A DNA stretch of 59,495 nucleotides from an uncultured Opitutales bacterium (GCA_900548275.1 URJY01000008.1:1-59495), one strand, 5' to 3'; shown: positions 33,371 to 43,473, counted from the stretch's first letter. Program-made: numbers and translations. Notes: generated by a model not told the origin, from the letters alone.

Positions 33371-34405
33371 ATGGACAAAAAAATCAAAGCGGGAATTACG
33401 GGTGCTTCGGGGTATGCGGGCATCGAAATCGTAAGAATTTTGGCTCGCCATCCGAATGTGGAATTGGCGTGTGTAACTTCGCGCAAACTCGCGGGAACTG
33501 CGGTTGCCGACAATATGCCGTCGCTCCGCCATCTGCTTCCGTCCGATATGAAATTCCTGCCGTCCGACCCCGCCGAACAGGCGAAGATGGACGTCGACGT
33601 GTGGTTCCTTGCTCTTCCGCACGGCGCGGCGGCGGAATACGCAAAGCCGTTCGTAGAGGCGGGCAAAACGGTAATCGACCTTTCCGCCGACTTCCGCCTG
33701 CACTCGCTCGACATCTACCGCGAGTACTACAAGGAGGAGCACAAAGCCCCCGAACTTTTGAAGCTCGGCAAATACGTAATCGCCGAACTCTTCCCCGTCT
33801 CGCGCGACGACAGGCTCATAGCCTGCGCGGGTTGCTACCCCACGAGCATTCTCACGCCGCTCATCCCGCTTATGCGCGAAAACGCAATCGGGCGCGACCA
33901 CATCGTAATCGACAGCTACAGCGGCGTTTCGGGCGCGGGCAAGAAAGCCGACTTGGGCTACATCTACTGCGAGCGCAACGAAAGCGCAAAGGCTTACGGC
34001 ATTCCGAAACACAGACACCTTTCGGAAATCGAAGAGGAGCTTTCGATTGCCGCGGGCGAAAACATCGTAGTGCAGTTCAATCCGCACCTTGCGCCGATGA
34101 CGCGCGGAATTTCGACGACAATCACAATTCCCGCGAAATACGAAGGCGTGGAGAAAATCTACGAAATCTGGCACAAATACTACGACGGCAAGCCGTTCGT
34201 GAAAATCCTTCCGTCGGGTAGCTATCCCGACACGCTCTTTGTTGCGCACACAAACCGCTGCGACATCGAGGCGGTCTACGACCCGCGCACGAAAAACGTG
34301 GTCATCAGCAGCGCAATCGACAATCTGGTCAAGGGCGCGAGCGGTCAGGCGGTTCAGATTATGAACCTTATCTTCGGCTTCGACGAAACGGCGGGGCTTC
34401 TCTAA
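33371..34405 (+). CDS. argC: N-acetyl-gamma-glutamyl-phosphate reductase
   Basis: This 344-aa enzyme reduces N-acetylglutamyl phosphate with NADPH in arginine synthesis. The N-terminus has the nucleotide loop ITGASGYAGIEIVRIL, and the catalytic cysteine lies in CAGCYPTSILTPL. GVSGAGKKADLGY and FNPHLAPMTRGISTT complete the type 1 ArgC signature. It opens the argCJBDF operon; no leader resembling a riboswitch is seen in the 180 bases before it. Confidence 0.97.
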   Translation: MDKKIKAGITGASGYAGIEIVRILARHPNVELACVTSRKLAGTAVADNMPSLRHLLPSDMKFLPSDPAEQAKMDVDVWFLALPHGAAAEYAKPFVEAGKTVIDLSADFRLHSLDIYREYYKEEHKAPELLKLGKYVIAELFPVSRDDRLIACAGCYPTSILTPLIPLMRENAIGRDHIVIDSYSGVSGAGKKADLGYIYCERNESAKAYGIPKHRHLSEIEEELSIAAGENIVVQFNPHLAPMTRGISTTITIPAKYEGVEKIYEIWHKYYDGKPFVKILPSGSYPDTLFVAHTNRCDIEAVYDPRTKNVVISSAIDNLVKGASGQAVQIMNLIFGFDETAGLL

Positions 34406-34452
34406 ATTTATCGCAAACAATCAGAAAATATTGAAAGGCGTTTGTTTTTAAC

Positions 34453-35691
34453 ATGGACAAGAATTACAAAATCGAAGTGCTCGAAGACGTTTCGGGGCTC
34501 GGAAAAGTCAAGGGTTTCAAGGTCGCGGGCGTGGGCTGCGACATCCGCAATAAAAACGATTTGTCGCGTCTGGACACCGCGCTTGTCGTCTCCGACACAC
34601 TCGCGACGGCGTCGGGCGTATTCACCACAAACGACGTAAAGGCAGCTCCCGTAATCACCGATATGCGCCACCTCGAAGCTTCGTCGAAAGTTAAGGCGAT
34701 TATCGCAAACAGCGGCAACGCCAACGCCTGCACGGGCGACCGCGGCATGCGCGACGCCGAGGATACCTGCAAATTCGTGGGCGAACTTGTCGGCGCGAAG
34801 CCCGAGCAGGTGCTTGTCTGCTCGACGGGTCGTATCGGCGAATTTATGCCGATGGAAAAACTGCGCGGCGGAATCAAGAGCGCGTTCGAAAAACTCTCCA
34901 ATTCGGACGAATCGAGCGCGGCGGCGGCTTCGGCGATTATGACTTCCGACACGCGCCCGAAAACGGTGCTCGTGAACGTGGAATTCAACGGCAAGAAGTT
35001 CTCGGTCGCGGGGATGGCGAAGGGCGCGGGAATGATTGAGCCGAATATGGCAACTATGCTCGCGTTCCTCGTAAGCGACGCGGCGGTTTCGCAGACGCTT
35101 TTGAAGGAAGCCCTCCGTTCGGCGGCGAACAAGACGTTCAACAGAATGACCGTCGACGGCGATATGAGCACGAACGACACCGTGCTGTGCCTCTGCAACG
35201 GCGCAAGCGGCGTCGAAATTTCGGAGACCGACGCCGACGCAATCGAGGCGTTCCGCGCGGCAATCACGGCGGCGAGCAGGGTTCTCGCCCGCAAGATTGT
35301 CGGCGACGGCGAAAAAATCACGAAGGTTGTGGAAGTGAAGGTTGTCGGCGCGCGCGACGAAGCGCAGGCGGAAAAAATCTGCCGCTCAATCGGCAATTCG
35401 CTTCTGGTGAAATCGTCGTGGTTCGGCTGCGACCCCAACTGGGGGCGTTTGACCGACGCGGCGGGCTACGCGCGCACGGGAATCGTCCTCGACAAAATCG
35501 ACCTCTTCTACGACAATGTGGAGGTTCTGCGCAAGGGTCAGCCCGTGGACGAAAACAAGCCGCTCTGGAAGAAGATTGTGGCGAACAAAACGTTCACGGT
35601 TTTGATGAATTTGAACCTCGGAAACGCGGAGGAGTCGATACTCGCCGCCGACCTCACCGAGGGCTATGTAAACTTCAACAAGGGCGAATAG
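34453..35691 (+). CDS. argJ: Bifunctional ornithine acetyltransferase / N-acetylglutamate synthase
   Basis: The 412-aa precursor is cut at the threonine of the KGAGMIEPNMATMLAF motif to give two chains. ANSGNANACTGDRGMRDA is another ArgJ signature. ArgJ recycles the acetyl group from acetylornithine to glutamate, so the pathway here is the cyclic one. Whether it also uses acetyl-CoA cannot be told. It sits 47 bases after argC. Confidence 0.97.
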   Translation: MDKNYKIEVLEDVSGLGKVKGFKVAGVGCDIRNKNDLSRLDTALVVSDTLATASGVFTTNDVKAAPVITDMRHLEASSKVKAIIANSGNANACTGDRGMRDAEDTCKFVGELVGAKPEQVLVCSTGRIGEFMPMEKLRGGIKSAFEKLSNSDESSAAAASAIMTSDTRPKTVLVNVEFNGKKFSVAGMAKGAGMIEPNMATMLAFLVSDAAVSQTLLKEALRSAANKTFNRMTVDGDMSTNDTVLCLCNGASGVEISETDADAIEAFRAAITAASRVLARKIVGDGEKITKVVEVKVVGARDEAQAEKICRSIGNSLLVKSSWFGCDPNWGRLTDAAGYARTGIVLDKIDLFYDNVEVLRKGQPVDENKPLWKKIVANKTFTVLMNLNLGNAEESILAADLTEGYVNFNKGE

Positions 35692-35716
35692 CACTCCGCC
35701 CGCAAAGCGTTTCGAA

Positions 35717-36616
35717 ATGGACAACATCGGCATCGAAGAAGTAACGAAAAAGGCGGGGATTCTCGTCGAGGCTCTCCCGTACATACAGCAGTTCAAAGGC
35801 TCGACGTTCGTCGTAAAATACGGCGGCGCGTTTATGGACGACCCGAACCCCGCGGTTCGCGCGTCCGTGGCGCAGGACATCGCGCTTCTGGCGGCGGTGG
35901 GCATCAACGTTGTCGTGGTGCACGGCGGCGGCAAGGCAATCAGCCGCGCGATGGCAAAGTCGGGGCTTGTAGCCGAGTTCAAAAACGGAATGCGCATTAC
36001 CGACGAAAAAACGGTCTCGATTGTCGAAGACGTGCTCAACAACGGCGTCAACGCCGAAATCGCCGAACTGCTCCAGTCGCAGGGCTGTAAAGTCGGGCGT
36101 ATTATGGGCAACGACGTTCTCTCGTGCGAAAAGCTTCTTTCGACCGACGAAAACGGCAACAAAATAGACTTGGGCTATGTGGGCAAAGTCGTTTCGGTGA
36201 AGTCGGAAGTCATCGAAAAGGCGATTGCCGACGGACTTACGCCCGTCGTTTCGCCCATCGCAATCGGCGCGGACGGACATCCCTACAACACGAATGCCGA
36301 CGTTGCGGCGGCGGCGGTTGCGGCGGCTCTGAAAGCCCGCAGACTCGTGTTCCTCTGCGATGTCCCGGGGTTGATGAGAGACCCGAAAGACCGCACAACG
36401 CTCATCTCGCACCTGAAGGTCGACGAGGTTGAGGGGCTGAAAAAGTCGGGCGTTATCGGCGGCGGCATGACCCCGAAAGTCGACAGCGGCGTCGACGCAA
36501 TCCGCAAGGGCGTAAGGCGCGTGCACTTTGTCGACGGCTATATGCCCCACAGCATTCTTCTTGAAATTTTTACGGACGAAGGTATCGGCACGGAAATTGT
36601 CGCATCCGCAAAATAG
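35717..36616 (+). CDS. argB: Acetylglutamate kinase
   Basis: The 299-aa kinase phosphorylates N-acetylglutamate. Visible are VVKYGGAFM, VVVHGGGKAISRAM, GNDVLSCEKL and the C-terminal GGGMTPKVDSGVDAI. The extended N-terminal helix (IGIEEVTKKAGILVEALPYI) is typical of the arginine-inhibited hexameric type, so feedback inhibition by arginine is likely. It lies 25 bases after argJ. Confidence 0.97.
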   Translation: MDNIGIEEVTKKAGILVEALPYIQQFKGSTFVVKYGGAFMDDPNPAVRASVAQDIALLAAVGINVVVVHGGGKAISRAMAKSGLVAEFKNGMRITDEKTVSIVEDVLNNGVNAEIAELLQSQGCKVGRIMGNDVLSCEKLLSTDENGNKIDLGYVGKVVSVKSEVIEKAIADGLTPVVSPIAIGADGHPYNTNADVAAAAVAAALKARRLVFLCDVPGLMRDPKDRTTLISHLKVDEVEGLKKSGVIGGGMTPKVDSGVDAIRKGVRRVHFVDGYMPHSILLEIFTDEGIGTEIVASAK

Positions 36617-36628
36617 GTTCGAACCACT

Positions 36629-37825
36629 ATGACTACCAAGGAAAAAATTTCGAAATACGCAATGCCCAACTTCGGCGCGCGCGACTTCGTTGTCTCGAGC
36701 GGCAGGGGCGCAAAACTCTACGACGAAAACGGCGCGGAATATCTCGACTTCGGCGCGGGAATCGCCGTTACGAGCATCGGGCACGCCCATCCTGCGTGGG
36801 TGAAAGCCGTCGCGAAACAGGCGGAAACGCTTGCGCATTGCAGCAACCTCTACATCACGAAACCCAACGCCGACCTCTGCGAGAAACTCGTTTCGTATAT
36901 CGGCGACGGCAAGATTTTCGTCTGCAACTCGGGCACCGAGGCGAACGAGGCTCTCATCAAGGCGGCGCGTCTCTACGGCGACAAGGTTGCGGGTTGCGAG
37001 GGCAAAAAATACAAAATCGTGACTGCCATCGACGGATTCCACGGAAGGACGCTCGGCTGCGTTGCGGCGACCGCGCAGAAGAAAATCCAGAAGGGCTTTG
37101 CACCCATTCTCGAGGGCTTCGAATACGCGGTATTCAACGACATCGAATCGTTCGAAAAAGTCGTGGACGACGACACTGCGGCCGTCATCATCGAGCCCGT
37201 TCAGGGCGAAAGCGGCGTAACGCCCGCAACCCCGAAATTCCTCAAGGCACTCAAGGCACTTTGCAAAAAGCACAAGGCATTGTTGTTCTTCGACGAAGTT
37301 CAATGCGGTTTCGGCAGATGCGGAAAGTTTCTCGCTTCGCAGCGTCTCGGCGTAAAGCCCGACGGCGTGTCGATGGCAAAGGGGCTCGGCGGCGGTTTCC
37401 CCATCGGGGCAATCTGGTTGGCAAAACCCAATGCCGACATCTTCACCCCCGGAACGCACGGAACTACGTTCGGCGGCAACGCGCTCGCCTGCGCTGCGGC
37501 TCTTGCGACCATTTCGGTTGTCGAAAAGGGCAAACTCATCGACAACGCGGCGAAAATGGGCGAACGTCTGGCGGCGGGGCTTGAAAAAATCGCGAAGAAA
37601 TATCCGAAGATTGTAAAGCTCACGAGGGGGCTCGGGCTGATGAGGGCAGTGCTCTTCAACGAACCGTACAAGAACGGCGAAGTCTGCGCAAAGCTGCGCA
37701 AAAACGGGCTGATTCTCATTCCCGCGGGCGCAAATGCGCTTCGCTTTTTGCCCGCGCTCAACGTAAAAGCGTCCGAGGTGGACAAGGCACTTAAAATTTT
37801 CGACAAAACTCTGGGAGAACTCTAA
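36629..37825 (+). CDS. argD: Acetylornithine aminotransferase
   Basis: The 398-aa PLP enzyme shows the class-III signatures: CNSGTEANEALIKAA binds PLP, FFDEVQCGFGR provides the aspartate and SMAKGLGGGFPIGA the Schiff-base lysine. It interconverts N-acetylornithine and N-acetylglutamate semialdehyde. It is 12 bases after argB and only 1 base before argF, implying coupled translation. Confidence 0.96.
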   Translation: MTTKEKISKYAMPNFGARDFVVSSGRGAKLYDENGAEYLDFGAGIAVTSIGHAHPAWVKAVAKQAETLAHCSNLYITKPNADLCEKLVSYIGDGKIFVCNSGTEANEALIKAARLYGDKVAGCEGKKYKIVTAIDGFHGRTLGCVAATAQKKIQKGFAPILEGFEYAVFNDIESFEKVVDDDTAAVIIEPVQGESGVTPATPKFLKALKALCKKHKALLFFDEVQCGFGRCGKFLASQRLGVKPDGVSMAKGLGGGFPIGAIWLAKPNADIFTPGTHGTTFGGNALACAAALATISVVEKGKLIDNAAKMGERLAAGLEKIAKKYPKIVKLTRGLGLMRAVLFNEPYKNGEVCAKLRKNGLILIPAGANALRFLPALNVKASEVDKALKIFDKTLGEL

Positions 37826-37826
37826 T

Positions 37827-38786
37827 ATGGTAAGATCGTTTTTAAAGGACACCGATTTCACGACGGCGGAGGCGACCGAAGTATTCTCGCTCGCCCACCG
37901 CTACAAAAAACTCCGCTCGGCGGGACGGCTCGACGTTCTGCAGGGGCAGAGTTGGGGGCTGATTTTCTTCAAGAAGAGCACGCGCACAAGGCTGTCGTTC
38001 GAGGCGGGCGTGTACGAGCTTGGCGGACATCCGATGGTTATGAACGCCAACGACCTCCAGCTTTCGCGCGGCGAAACCGTAGAGGACACCGCCCGCATTA
38101 TGGGCAGATTCCTGCACGGCTTGGTGATTAGAACGTTCGAGCAGGAGATTGTCGAAAAGTTCGCCGAAAACTCGGGCTTGCCCGTCGTCAACGCGCTCAC
38201 CGATCTTTTGCACCCCTGCCAAAGCTACACCGATATGTTCACGATGATGGAATTTTTCAGCGCGGGCGAACCGAATGTGGAATCGCTCAAGGGCAAAAAA
38301 TTCGCGTTCTACGGCGACACGGCGTGCAATATGGCGTATTCGCTTGCGCTCGCGGGCGGACTGTTCGGCGTCGAAACGGTGCTTTGCGGACCGAAGGAAT
38401 TTGCGCCCGAGCCGGTTCTCGACAAGCTCTACAAAGACGTTAAGCTGCCCAAGAACTACCGCTTCACGACCGACCCCGAAGATGCGGCAAAGGGCGCGAA
38501 CGTCATCTACACCGACGTTTGGGTAAGCATGGGCAAGGAGGAGGAAAAGGCTGAACGCCTGAAGACTCTTGCGCCCTATCAGGTCAACGAAAAGCTGTTC
38601 AAGGTTGCCGACAAGAACGCGCTCTTTATGCACTGCCTGCCCGCGCACTCGGGCGAGGAAGTTTCCGAGGGCGTCCTGCGCGGCAAGCACAGCGTAATCT
38701 TCGACCAAGCCGAAAACCGCCTGCACGTGCAAAAGGCGATTGTCAGCTATCTGGTTCAGAAGAACCGCGAGCTTGCGCGGGCGTAG
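37827..38786 (+). CDS. argF: Ornithine carbamoyltransferase
   Basis: The 319-aa enzyme makes citrulline. The carbamoyl-phosphate motif is KKSTRTRLSFEAG, the HPCQ motif lies in LLHPCQSYTDMFT and the ornithine loop is HCLPAHSGEEV. It is the last gene before a strong terminator, so argCJBDF form one operon apart from argG. Confidence 0.96.
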   Translation: MVRSFLKDTDFTTAEATEVFSLAHRYKKLRSAGRLDVLQGQSWGLIFFKKSTRTRLSFEAGVYELGGHPMVMNANDLQLSRGETVEDTARIMGRFLHGLVIRTFEQEIVEKFAENSGLPVVNALTDLLHPCQSYTDMFTMMEFFSAGEPNVESLKGKKFAFYGDTACNMAYSLALAGGLFGVETVLCGPKEFAPEPVLDKLYKDVKLPKNYRFTTDPEDAAKGANVIYTDVWVSMGKEEEKAERLKTLAPYQVNEKLFKVADKNALFMHCLPAHSGEEVSEGVLRGKHSVIFDQAENRLHVQKAIVSYLVQKNRELARA

Positions 38787-38804
38787 CCGAGACCGCAGGG
38801 CTTC

Positions 38805-38846
38805 GAAAAAATCCGCATTCGCAGACCGCGTTTGCGGATTTTTTTT
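38805..38846 (+). terminator. Terminator of argCJBDF
   Basis: AAAAAATCCGCA pairs with TGCGGATTTTTT around a 15-base loop and ends in eight T. Confidence 0.85.
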
Positions 38847-38953
38847 GCGCGCATTTTCCCGAAACTCCGCGCGGATTTTCGATGTCTTAAGAAAAAGCTT
38901 CCATTGCGGAAAATTTGGGTTATAAAAAGGGAAATTTTTATTAGGAAAATACA

Positions 38954-40213
38954 ATGAAAGTAGTACTCGCATACTCGGGAGGTCTCGATACCTCCGTCAT
39001 CGTCAAGTGGATTAAAGACCGCTTCAACGCAGAAGTGGTTACATTCGCCGCAAACGTCGGTCAGGGCGAAGAGCTTTCGGGCTTGGCCGAAAAGGCCAAA
39101 GCTACGGGCGCGGTTGCTCACTACACCGTAGACTTGCAGGACGAATTTGTCGCCGACTTCATCTATCCGATGATTCGCGCAAACGCAATCTACGAAGGTC
39201 AGTACTATCTGGGCACGTCAATCGCGCGTCCGCTCATCGCAAAGGCGCAGGTCGAAATCGCCAAGGCTGAAAACGCCGACGCTGTCGCGCACGGCGCAAC
39301 GGGCAAGGGCAACGACCAGTGCCGCTTCGAAATCTCCTACGCGGCTCTCGCTCCCGACCTGCAGATTATCTCGCCGTGGAGAATCGACGAATTCCGCGAA
39401 AAGTTCCCCGGCAGAAGCGAAATGATTGCCTACTGCCGCGAACACAACATCAACGTAGAGGCGTCCACAAAGAAGCCCTATTCGATGGACAGAAATATGC
39501 TCCACATTTCGTACGAAGCGGGCATCCTCGAAGATCCGTGGTTCGACCCGACCGTTCCCGAAAACAAGGATATGTTCAAGACGACGGTCTCGCCCGAAGA
39601 CGCTCCCGACAAGCCCGTATATCTCGAGCTCACTTTCGAAAAGGGCGACTGCGTCGCAATCGACGGCAAGCAGATGAAGCCCTCCGACATCCTCCGCACG
39701 CTCAATAAAATCGGCGGCGAAAACGGTATCGGACGCGTCGACATCGTCGAAAACCGCTTTGTCGGCATGAAGAGCCGCGGCGTGTACGAAACCCCCGGCG
39801 GCACGATTCTCGAATTTGCGCACCGCAATATGGAAACAATCACGATGGACAGGGAACTGATGCACCTGCGCGACTCCCTCATCCCCAAGTATGCGGAACT
39901 TATCTACAACGGCTTCTGGTACGCTCCCGAACGCGAAGCACTGCAGGCTTTCATCGACAAGAGCCAAGACACCGTAAGCGGCGTTGTAAGAATCAAGCTC
40001 TACAAGGGCAACATCACCTGCGTCGGCAGAAAGAGCCCGCTCAGCCTCTACGATGCGAACATCGCAAGCATGGAAGGCGTCAAGAGCGAATACAATCAGG
40101 ACGACGCAACGGGCTTCATCAAGTTGCAGTCGCTGCGTCTGCGCCAGCGCGCGCGCAAGCAGGGCGTTTCGAAAGAGGCGTTCGCAAACAAGTCGAAGCT
40201 CGTAAGGGAATAA
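38954..40213 (+). CDS. argG: Argininosuccinate synthase
   Basis: The 419-aa enzyme joins citrulline and aspartate with ATP. The P-loop-like AYSGGLDTSV starts the protein, and GATGKGNDQCRFEISYAAL and SPWRIDEFREKFPGR follow. AGGAAA lies close before the ATG, one of the better ribosome sites in the window. argH is not present. ugd starts 4 bases after the stop codon, so the two are probably co-transcribed. Confidence 0.97.
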   Translation: MKVVLAYSGGLDTSVIVKWIKDRFNAEVVTFAANVGQGEELSGLAEKAKATGAVAHYTVDLQDEFVADFIYPMIRANAIYEGQYYLGTSIARPLIAKAQVEIAKAENADAVAHGATGKGNDQCRFEISYAALAPDLQIISPWRIDEFREKFPGRSEMIAYCREHNINVEASTKKPYSMDRNMLHISYEAGILEDPWFDPTVPENKDMFKTTVSPEDAPDKPVYLELTFEKGDCVAIDGKQMKPSDILRTLNKIGGENGIGRVDIVENRFVGMKSRGVYETPGGTILEFAHRNMETITMDRELMHLRDSLIPKYAELIYNGFWYAPEREALQAFIDKSQDTVSGVVRIKLYKGNITCVGRKSPLSLYDANIASMEGVKSEYNQDDATGFIKLQSLRLRQRARKQGVSKEAFANKSKLVRE

Positions 40214-40217
40214 CCGC

Positions 40218-41582
40218 ATGAGAATATGCTGCATAGGCGCGGGCTACGTCGGCGGCCCGACGATGACGATGATTGCCCGCAAATGTCCGGACATCCGCGT
40301 CGACGTTGTGGACGTGAACGCCGCGCGTATAGCAGCTTGGAATTCCGACAGCCTGCCCGTTTTCGAGCCGAATCTCGACGGGCTGGTTCGCGAGGTTCGC
40401 GGTAAAAACCTCTTCTTTTCGACCGATGTCGAAGAGTGCATTGACAAGGCGGACATCGTTTTCATTTCGGTCAACACTCCCACGAAAACGTACGGGTACG
40501 GCGCGGGAAGCGCGTCGGACTTGAGCTATGTGGAGGCGTGTTCGCGCACGATAGCGCGCGCGTCGAAGACGGGCAAAATAGTCGTGGAAAAATCGACGAT
40601 GCCCGTGCGCACCGCCGACGTAATCAAGACGATTCTCGCGGCGTCGGGGCGCAAATTCCAAGTTCTTTCGAACCCCGAGTTTCTGGCTGAAGGCACGGCA
40701 GTGCGCGACTTGGAGTCGCCCGACCGCGTCCTTATCGGCGGCGACGAAGACTCGGAGGAGGGGCGCAAGGCAATCGAAACGCTCGCGTCGGTCTACGCGC
40801 GTTGGGTGCCCGAAGAACGCATAATCAAAACCAATCTGTGGTCGAGCGAGCTCAGCAAGCTTACGGCGAACGCATTCTTGGCTCAGCGAATCAGCTCGAT
40901 TAACGCAATCAGCGCGCTTTGCGAGGCAACGGGCGCGGACGTAGACCAAGTGGCAAAGGCGGTCGGCAGCGACTCGCGCATAGGTTCGTCGTTTCTGAAA
41001 AGTTCGGTGGGCTACGGCGGTTCGTGCTTCCAGAAAGACCTGCTCAATTTGATATATCTTTGCGAGCATTTCAACCTGCCGCAGGTTGCGCAATACTGGC
41101 GCGGCGTGGTCGAAATGAACGCGTTCCAGAAAAAACGCTTTTCGTCGAATGTTGTCGAGGGACTGTTCCGCAACATCAGCGGCAAGCGGCTTGCAATCTT
41201 CGGCTTCGCGTTCAAGGAGAACACGAACGACACGCGCGAATCGCCCGCAATCGACATCTGCAAAGACTTTTTGGGCGAACACGCAAAGCTCGCCTTTTAC
41301 GACCCGAAAGTTTCGAAGGCGCAAATCTGCGCCGACTTGTGCATAGAAGAAAACGACCCGAGGGTGGAATTTTGCGACAGTCCGTACGACGCCGCGGCAG
41401 GCGCGCACGCCGTTGTTCTGCTTACGCATTGGGACGAATTTAAAAAGCTCGACTACGCGAAAATCAGAAAGTCGATGACTACGCCCGCGTGGATTTTCGA
41501 CGGCAGAAACTGTCTCGACCACCGACTTTTGCTTGAGCTTGGGTTTCTTGTGCGCGGCATAGGGAAGGGAAACCTATCGTAG
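40218..41582 (+). CDS. ugd: UDP-glucose 6-dehydrogenase (long type)
   Basis: This 454-aa enzyme oxidises UDP-glucose to UDP-glucuronate for capsule, LPS or exopolysaccharide. The NAD loop GAGYVGGPTMTMIA and the catalytic cysteine in GYGGSCFQKDLLNL are clear. The length and stretches such as TMIARKCPDIRVDVVDVNAA and GFAFKENTNDTRESPAI are closer to animal and plant UGDH than to the short Proteobacterial form. Placement after argG is probably coincidental for function. Confidence 0.95.
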   Translation: MRICCIGAGYVGGPTMTMIARKCPDIRVDVVDVNAARIAAWNSDSLPVFEPNLDGLVREVRGKNLFFSTDVEECIDKADIVFISVNTPTKTYGYGAGSASDLSYVEACSRTIARASKTGKIVVEKSTMPVRTADVIKTILAASGRKFQVLSNPEFLAEGTAVRDLESPDRVLIGGDEDSEEGRKAIETLASVYARWVPEERIIKTNLWSSELSKLTANAFLAQRISSINAISALCEATGADVDQVAKAVGSDSRIGSSFLKSSVGYGGSCFQKDLLNLIYLCEHFNLPQVAQYWRGVVEMNAFQKKRFSSNVVEGLFRNISGKRLAIFGFAFKENTNDTRESPAIDICKDFLGEHAKLAFYDPKVSKAQICADLCIEENDPRVEFCDSPYDAAAGAHAVVLLTHWDEFKKLDYAKIRKSMTTPAWIFDGRNCLDHRLLLELGFLVRGIGKGNLS

Positions 41583-41604
41583 CCTCCGAAAGCATTCGCA
41601 AGGC

Positions 41605-41646
41605 AAGGCGCGGTTTCCCGACGGGGAATCGCGCTTGATTTTTTTG
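41605..41646 (+). terminator. Terminator of argG-ugd
   Basis: The arm 41605-41619 pairs with 41622-41636 around a GACG loop with two non-Watson-Crick positions, and a T run follows. Confidence 0.75.
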
Positions 41647-41681
41647 CGGATTGCGATAAAAACTTTGGTTGACAATACAAA

Positions 41682-43370
41682 ATGAAAAATAGCGACATAT
41701 TAAAATACAGACGTCGGTTCGACATCAAACTGCCCGACCGACAGTGGCCAGACAAAAAAATCGAAGCCGCGCCCACGTGGTGCAGCGTCGATTTGCGCGA
41801 CGGCAATCAGGCTCTCGCCGTCCCGATGAACATCGACCAAAAGCTTAAACTTTTCAAAACACTTATCGAAATCGGCTTCAAGGAAATCGAAGTCGGCTTT
41901 CCCGCGGCAAGCGAAACCGAGTACAACTTCATCCGCAAAATCATCGACGAAAATCTCGTTCCCGACGACGTGTCGCTGCAGGTTCTCACGCAGAGCCGCG
42001 AGCACCTCATCCGCAAGACGTTCGAGGCTCTCAGGGGTTGCAAAAACGCAATCGTGCACCTTTACAACAGCACGTCGGCATTGCAGCGCAAGGTAACGTT
42101 CAAGATGTCGCGCGAGGAGATTATCGGCATTGCGCGCACGGGCGCGACGCTCGTAAAGCAGCTCGCCGACGAAGCCGAAAAGAACGGCACGCACATCAGA
42201 ATGGAGTATTCGCCCGAAAGTTTCAGCGATACCGAGCTTGATTTCGCGCTCGAGATTTGCGAAGCCGTCAAGGACATTTGGAAGCCCACTCCGCAGAACA
42301 AGCTGATTGTAAACCTGCCCGAAACCGTGCAGTACAATCAGCCCAACGTGTATGCCGACCAAATCGAGTGGATGAGCCGCAACATCTCGAACCGCGACTG
42401 CGTGGAAATCAGTCTGCACACGCACAACGACCGCGGCACGGGCGTTGCGTCCACCGAGCTCGGCATTATGGCGGGCGCGGACAGGGTGGAGGGCACGCTC
42501 TTCGGCAACGGCGAGCGTACGGGCAACCTCGACATCGTAACGGTTGCGCTCAATATGTTCGCCGAAGGGGTCGACCCCAAGCTCGACTTTACCAACCTGC
42601 CGAAAATCCGCGCGGTCTACGAGGAATGCACGGGTATGAAAGTGCCGCCGCGTCATCCGTACGCGGGCGACTTGGTGTTCACTGCGTTCAGCGGCTCGCA
42701 CCAAGACGCAATCAAAAAGGGGATGGATATGATGCGCCGCGACGGCATCAAGGAATGGGAAGTTCCGTATCTGCTCATCGACCCGACCGACATCGGCTGC
42801 TCGTACGAGGCAATCATACGCATAAATTCGCAGAGCGGCAAGGGCGGGGTTGCGTACATTCTGCAAAACGATTTCGGCTTCGACATTCCGCAGGCTATGC
42901 GCCAGCAGGTCGGCGACTACGTAAACGGCGTTGCGGACAAGCTGGGCAAGGAGCTTCAGCCGAAGGAGATTTTCGAGATTTTCGCGAACGAGTTCGCCCG
43001 CCGCGAAAGCCCCGTAAAGCTCGAGTCGTACAAAATCACGACCGACGAAACGAAGTCGGACGACGACCCCGACAGGGTTTTCATCTCGGCGAAAATGCGC
43101 ATAAACGGCGACGAAAAGGTTTTGTCGGCGACGGGCAACGGCCCGATAAACGCGCTCGTGATGGCGTTTGCCGCAAACGGGATGAAGGACTTCAAGCTGA
43201 TAGACTACCGCTCGCACGCGATAGGCAAGGGTTCCGCCACAAAGTCGGCTGCGTACATCTGCCTCGAGTCGCTCGAGGACGGCAAAAAAGTGTGGGGCGT
43301 GGGCGTCGATTCGAACATAGAGTCGGCGGGCTTGAAAGGGCTTGTCTGCGCCTACGACAGAATGAGGTAG
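41682..43370 (+). CDS. leuA: 2-isopropylmalate synthase (LeuA type 2)
   Basis: The 562-aa enzyme condenses acetyl-CoA with 2-oxoisovalerate, the first step of leucine synthesis. The barrel shows SVDLRDGNQALAVPM, the metal motif in SLHTHNDRGTGVA and GNGERTGNLDIVT. The C-terminal 150 residues are the LeuA dimer/regulatory domain. Length and motifs fit the roughly 560-residue type 2 form. It is alone between two terminators. Confidence 0.96.
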   Translation: MKNSDILKYRRRFDIKLPDRQWPDKKIEAAPTWCSVDLRDGNQALAVPMNIDQKLKLFKTLIEIGFKEIEVGFPAASETEYNFIRKIIDENLVPDDVSLQVLTQSREHLIRKTFEALRGCKNAIVHLYNSTSALQRKVTFKMSREEIIGIARTGATLVKQLADEAEKNGTHIRMEYSPESFSDTELDFALEICEAVKDIWKPTPQNKLIVNLPETVQYNQPNVYADQIEWMSRNISNRDCVEISLHTHNDRGTGVASTELGIMAGADRVEGTLFGNGERTGNLDIVTVALNMFAEGVDPKLDFTNLPKIRAVYEECTGMKVPPRHPYAGDLVFTAFSGSHQDAIKKGMDMMRRDGIKEWEVPYLLIDPTDIGCSYEAIIRINSQSGKGGVAYILQNDFGFDIPQAMRQQVGDYVNGVADKLGKELQPKEIFEIFANEFARRESPVKLESYKITTDETKSDDDPDRVFISAKMRINGDEKVLSATGNGPINALVMAFAANGMKDFKLIDYRSHAIGKGSATKSAAYICLESLEDGKKVWGVGVDSNIESAGLKGLVCAYDRMR

Positions 43371-43410
43371 CGGGCGCGGTTCGCGCGGATTGAGTGTCCG
43401 CTTCGTTCTT

Positions 43411-43463
43411 AATCGGCATTCCGAATGCGGGGCTTTCCCGCTCGCGGACTGCCGATTTTTTGT
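43411..43463 (+). terminator. Terminator of leuA
   Basis: AATCGGC (43411-43417) pairs with GCCGATT (43451-43457), with an inner GCGGG/CCCGC stem and TTTTTTGTTTTT after it. Confidence 0.7.
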
Positions 43464-43473
43464 TTTTACGGGA

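Noticed and set aside
35675..37861. Very long antisense open frame across argB-argD (also at 2761-4353, 14456-16609, 25396-27321, 41700-43217, 44955-47570)
   Set aside because: Each lies opposite a well-supported gene; its protein is Arg/Ala/Val-rich without family motifs, as expected in GC-rich shadow frames.
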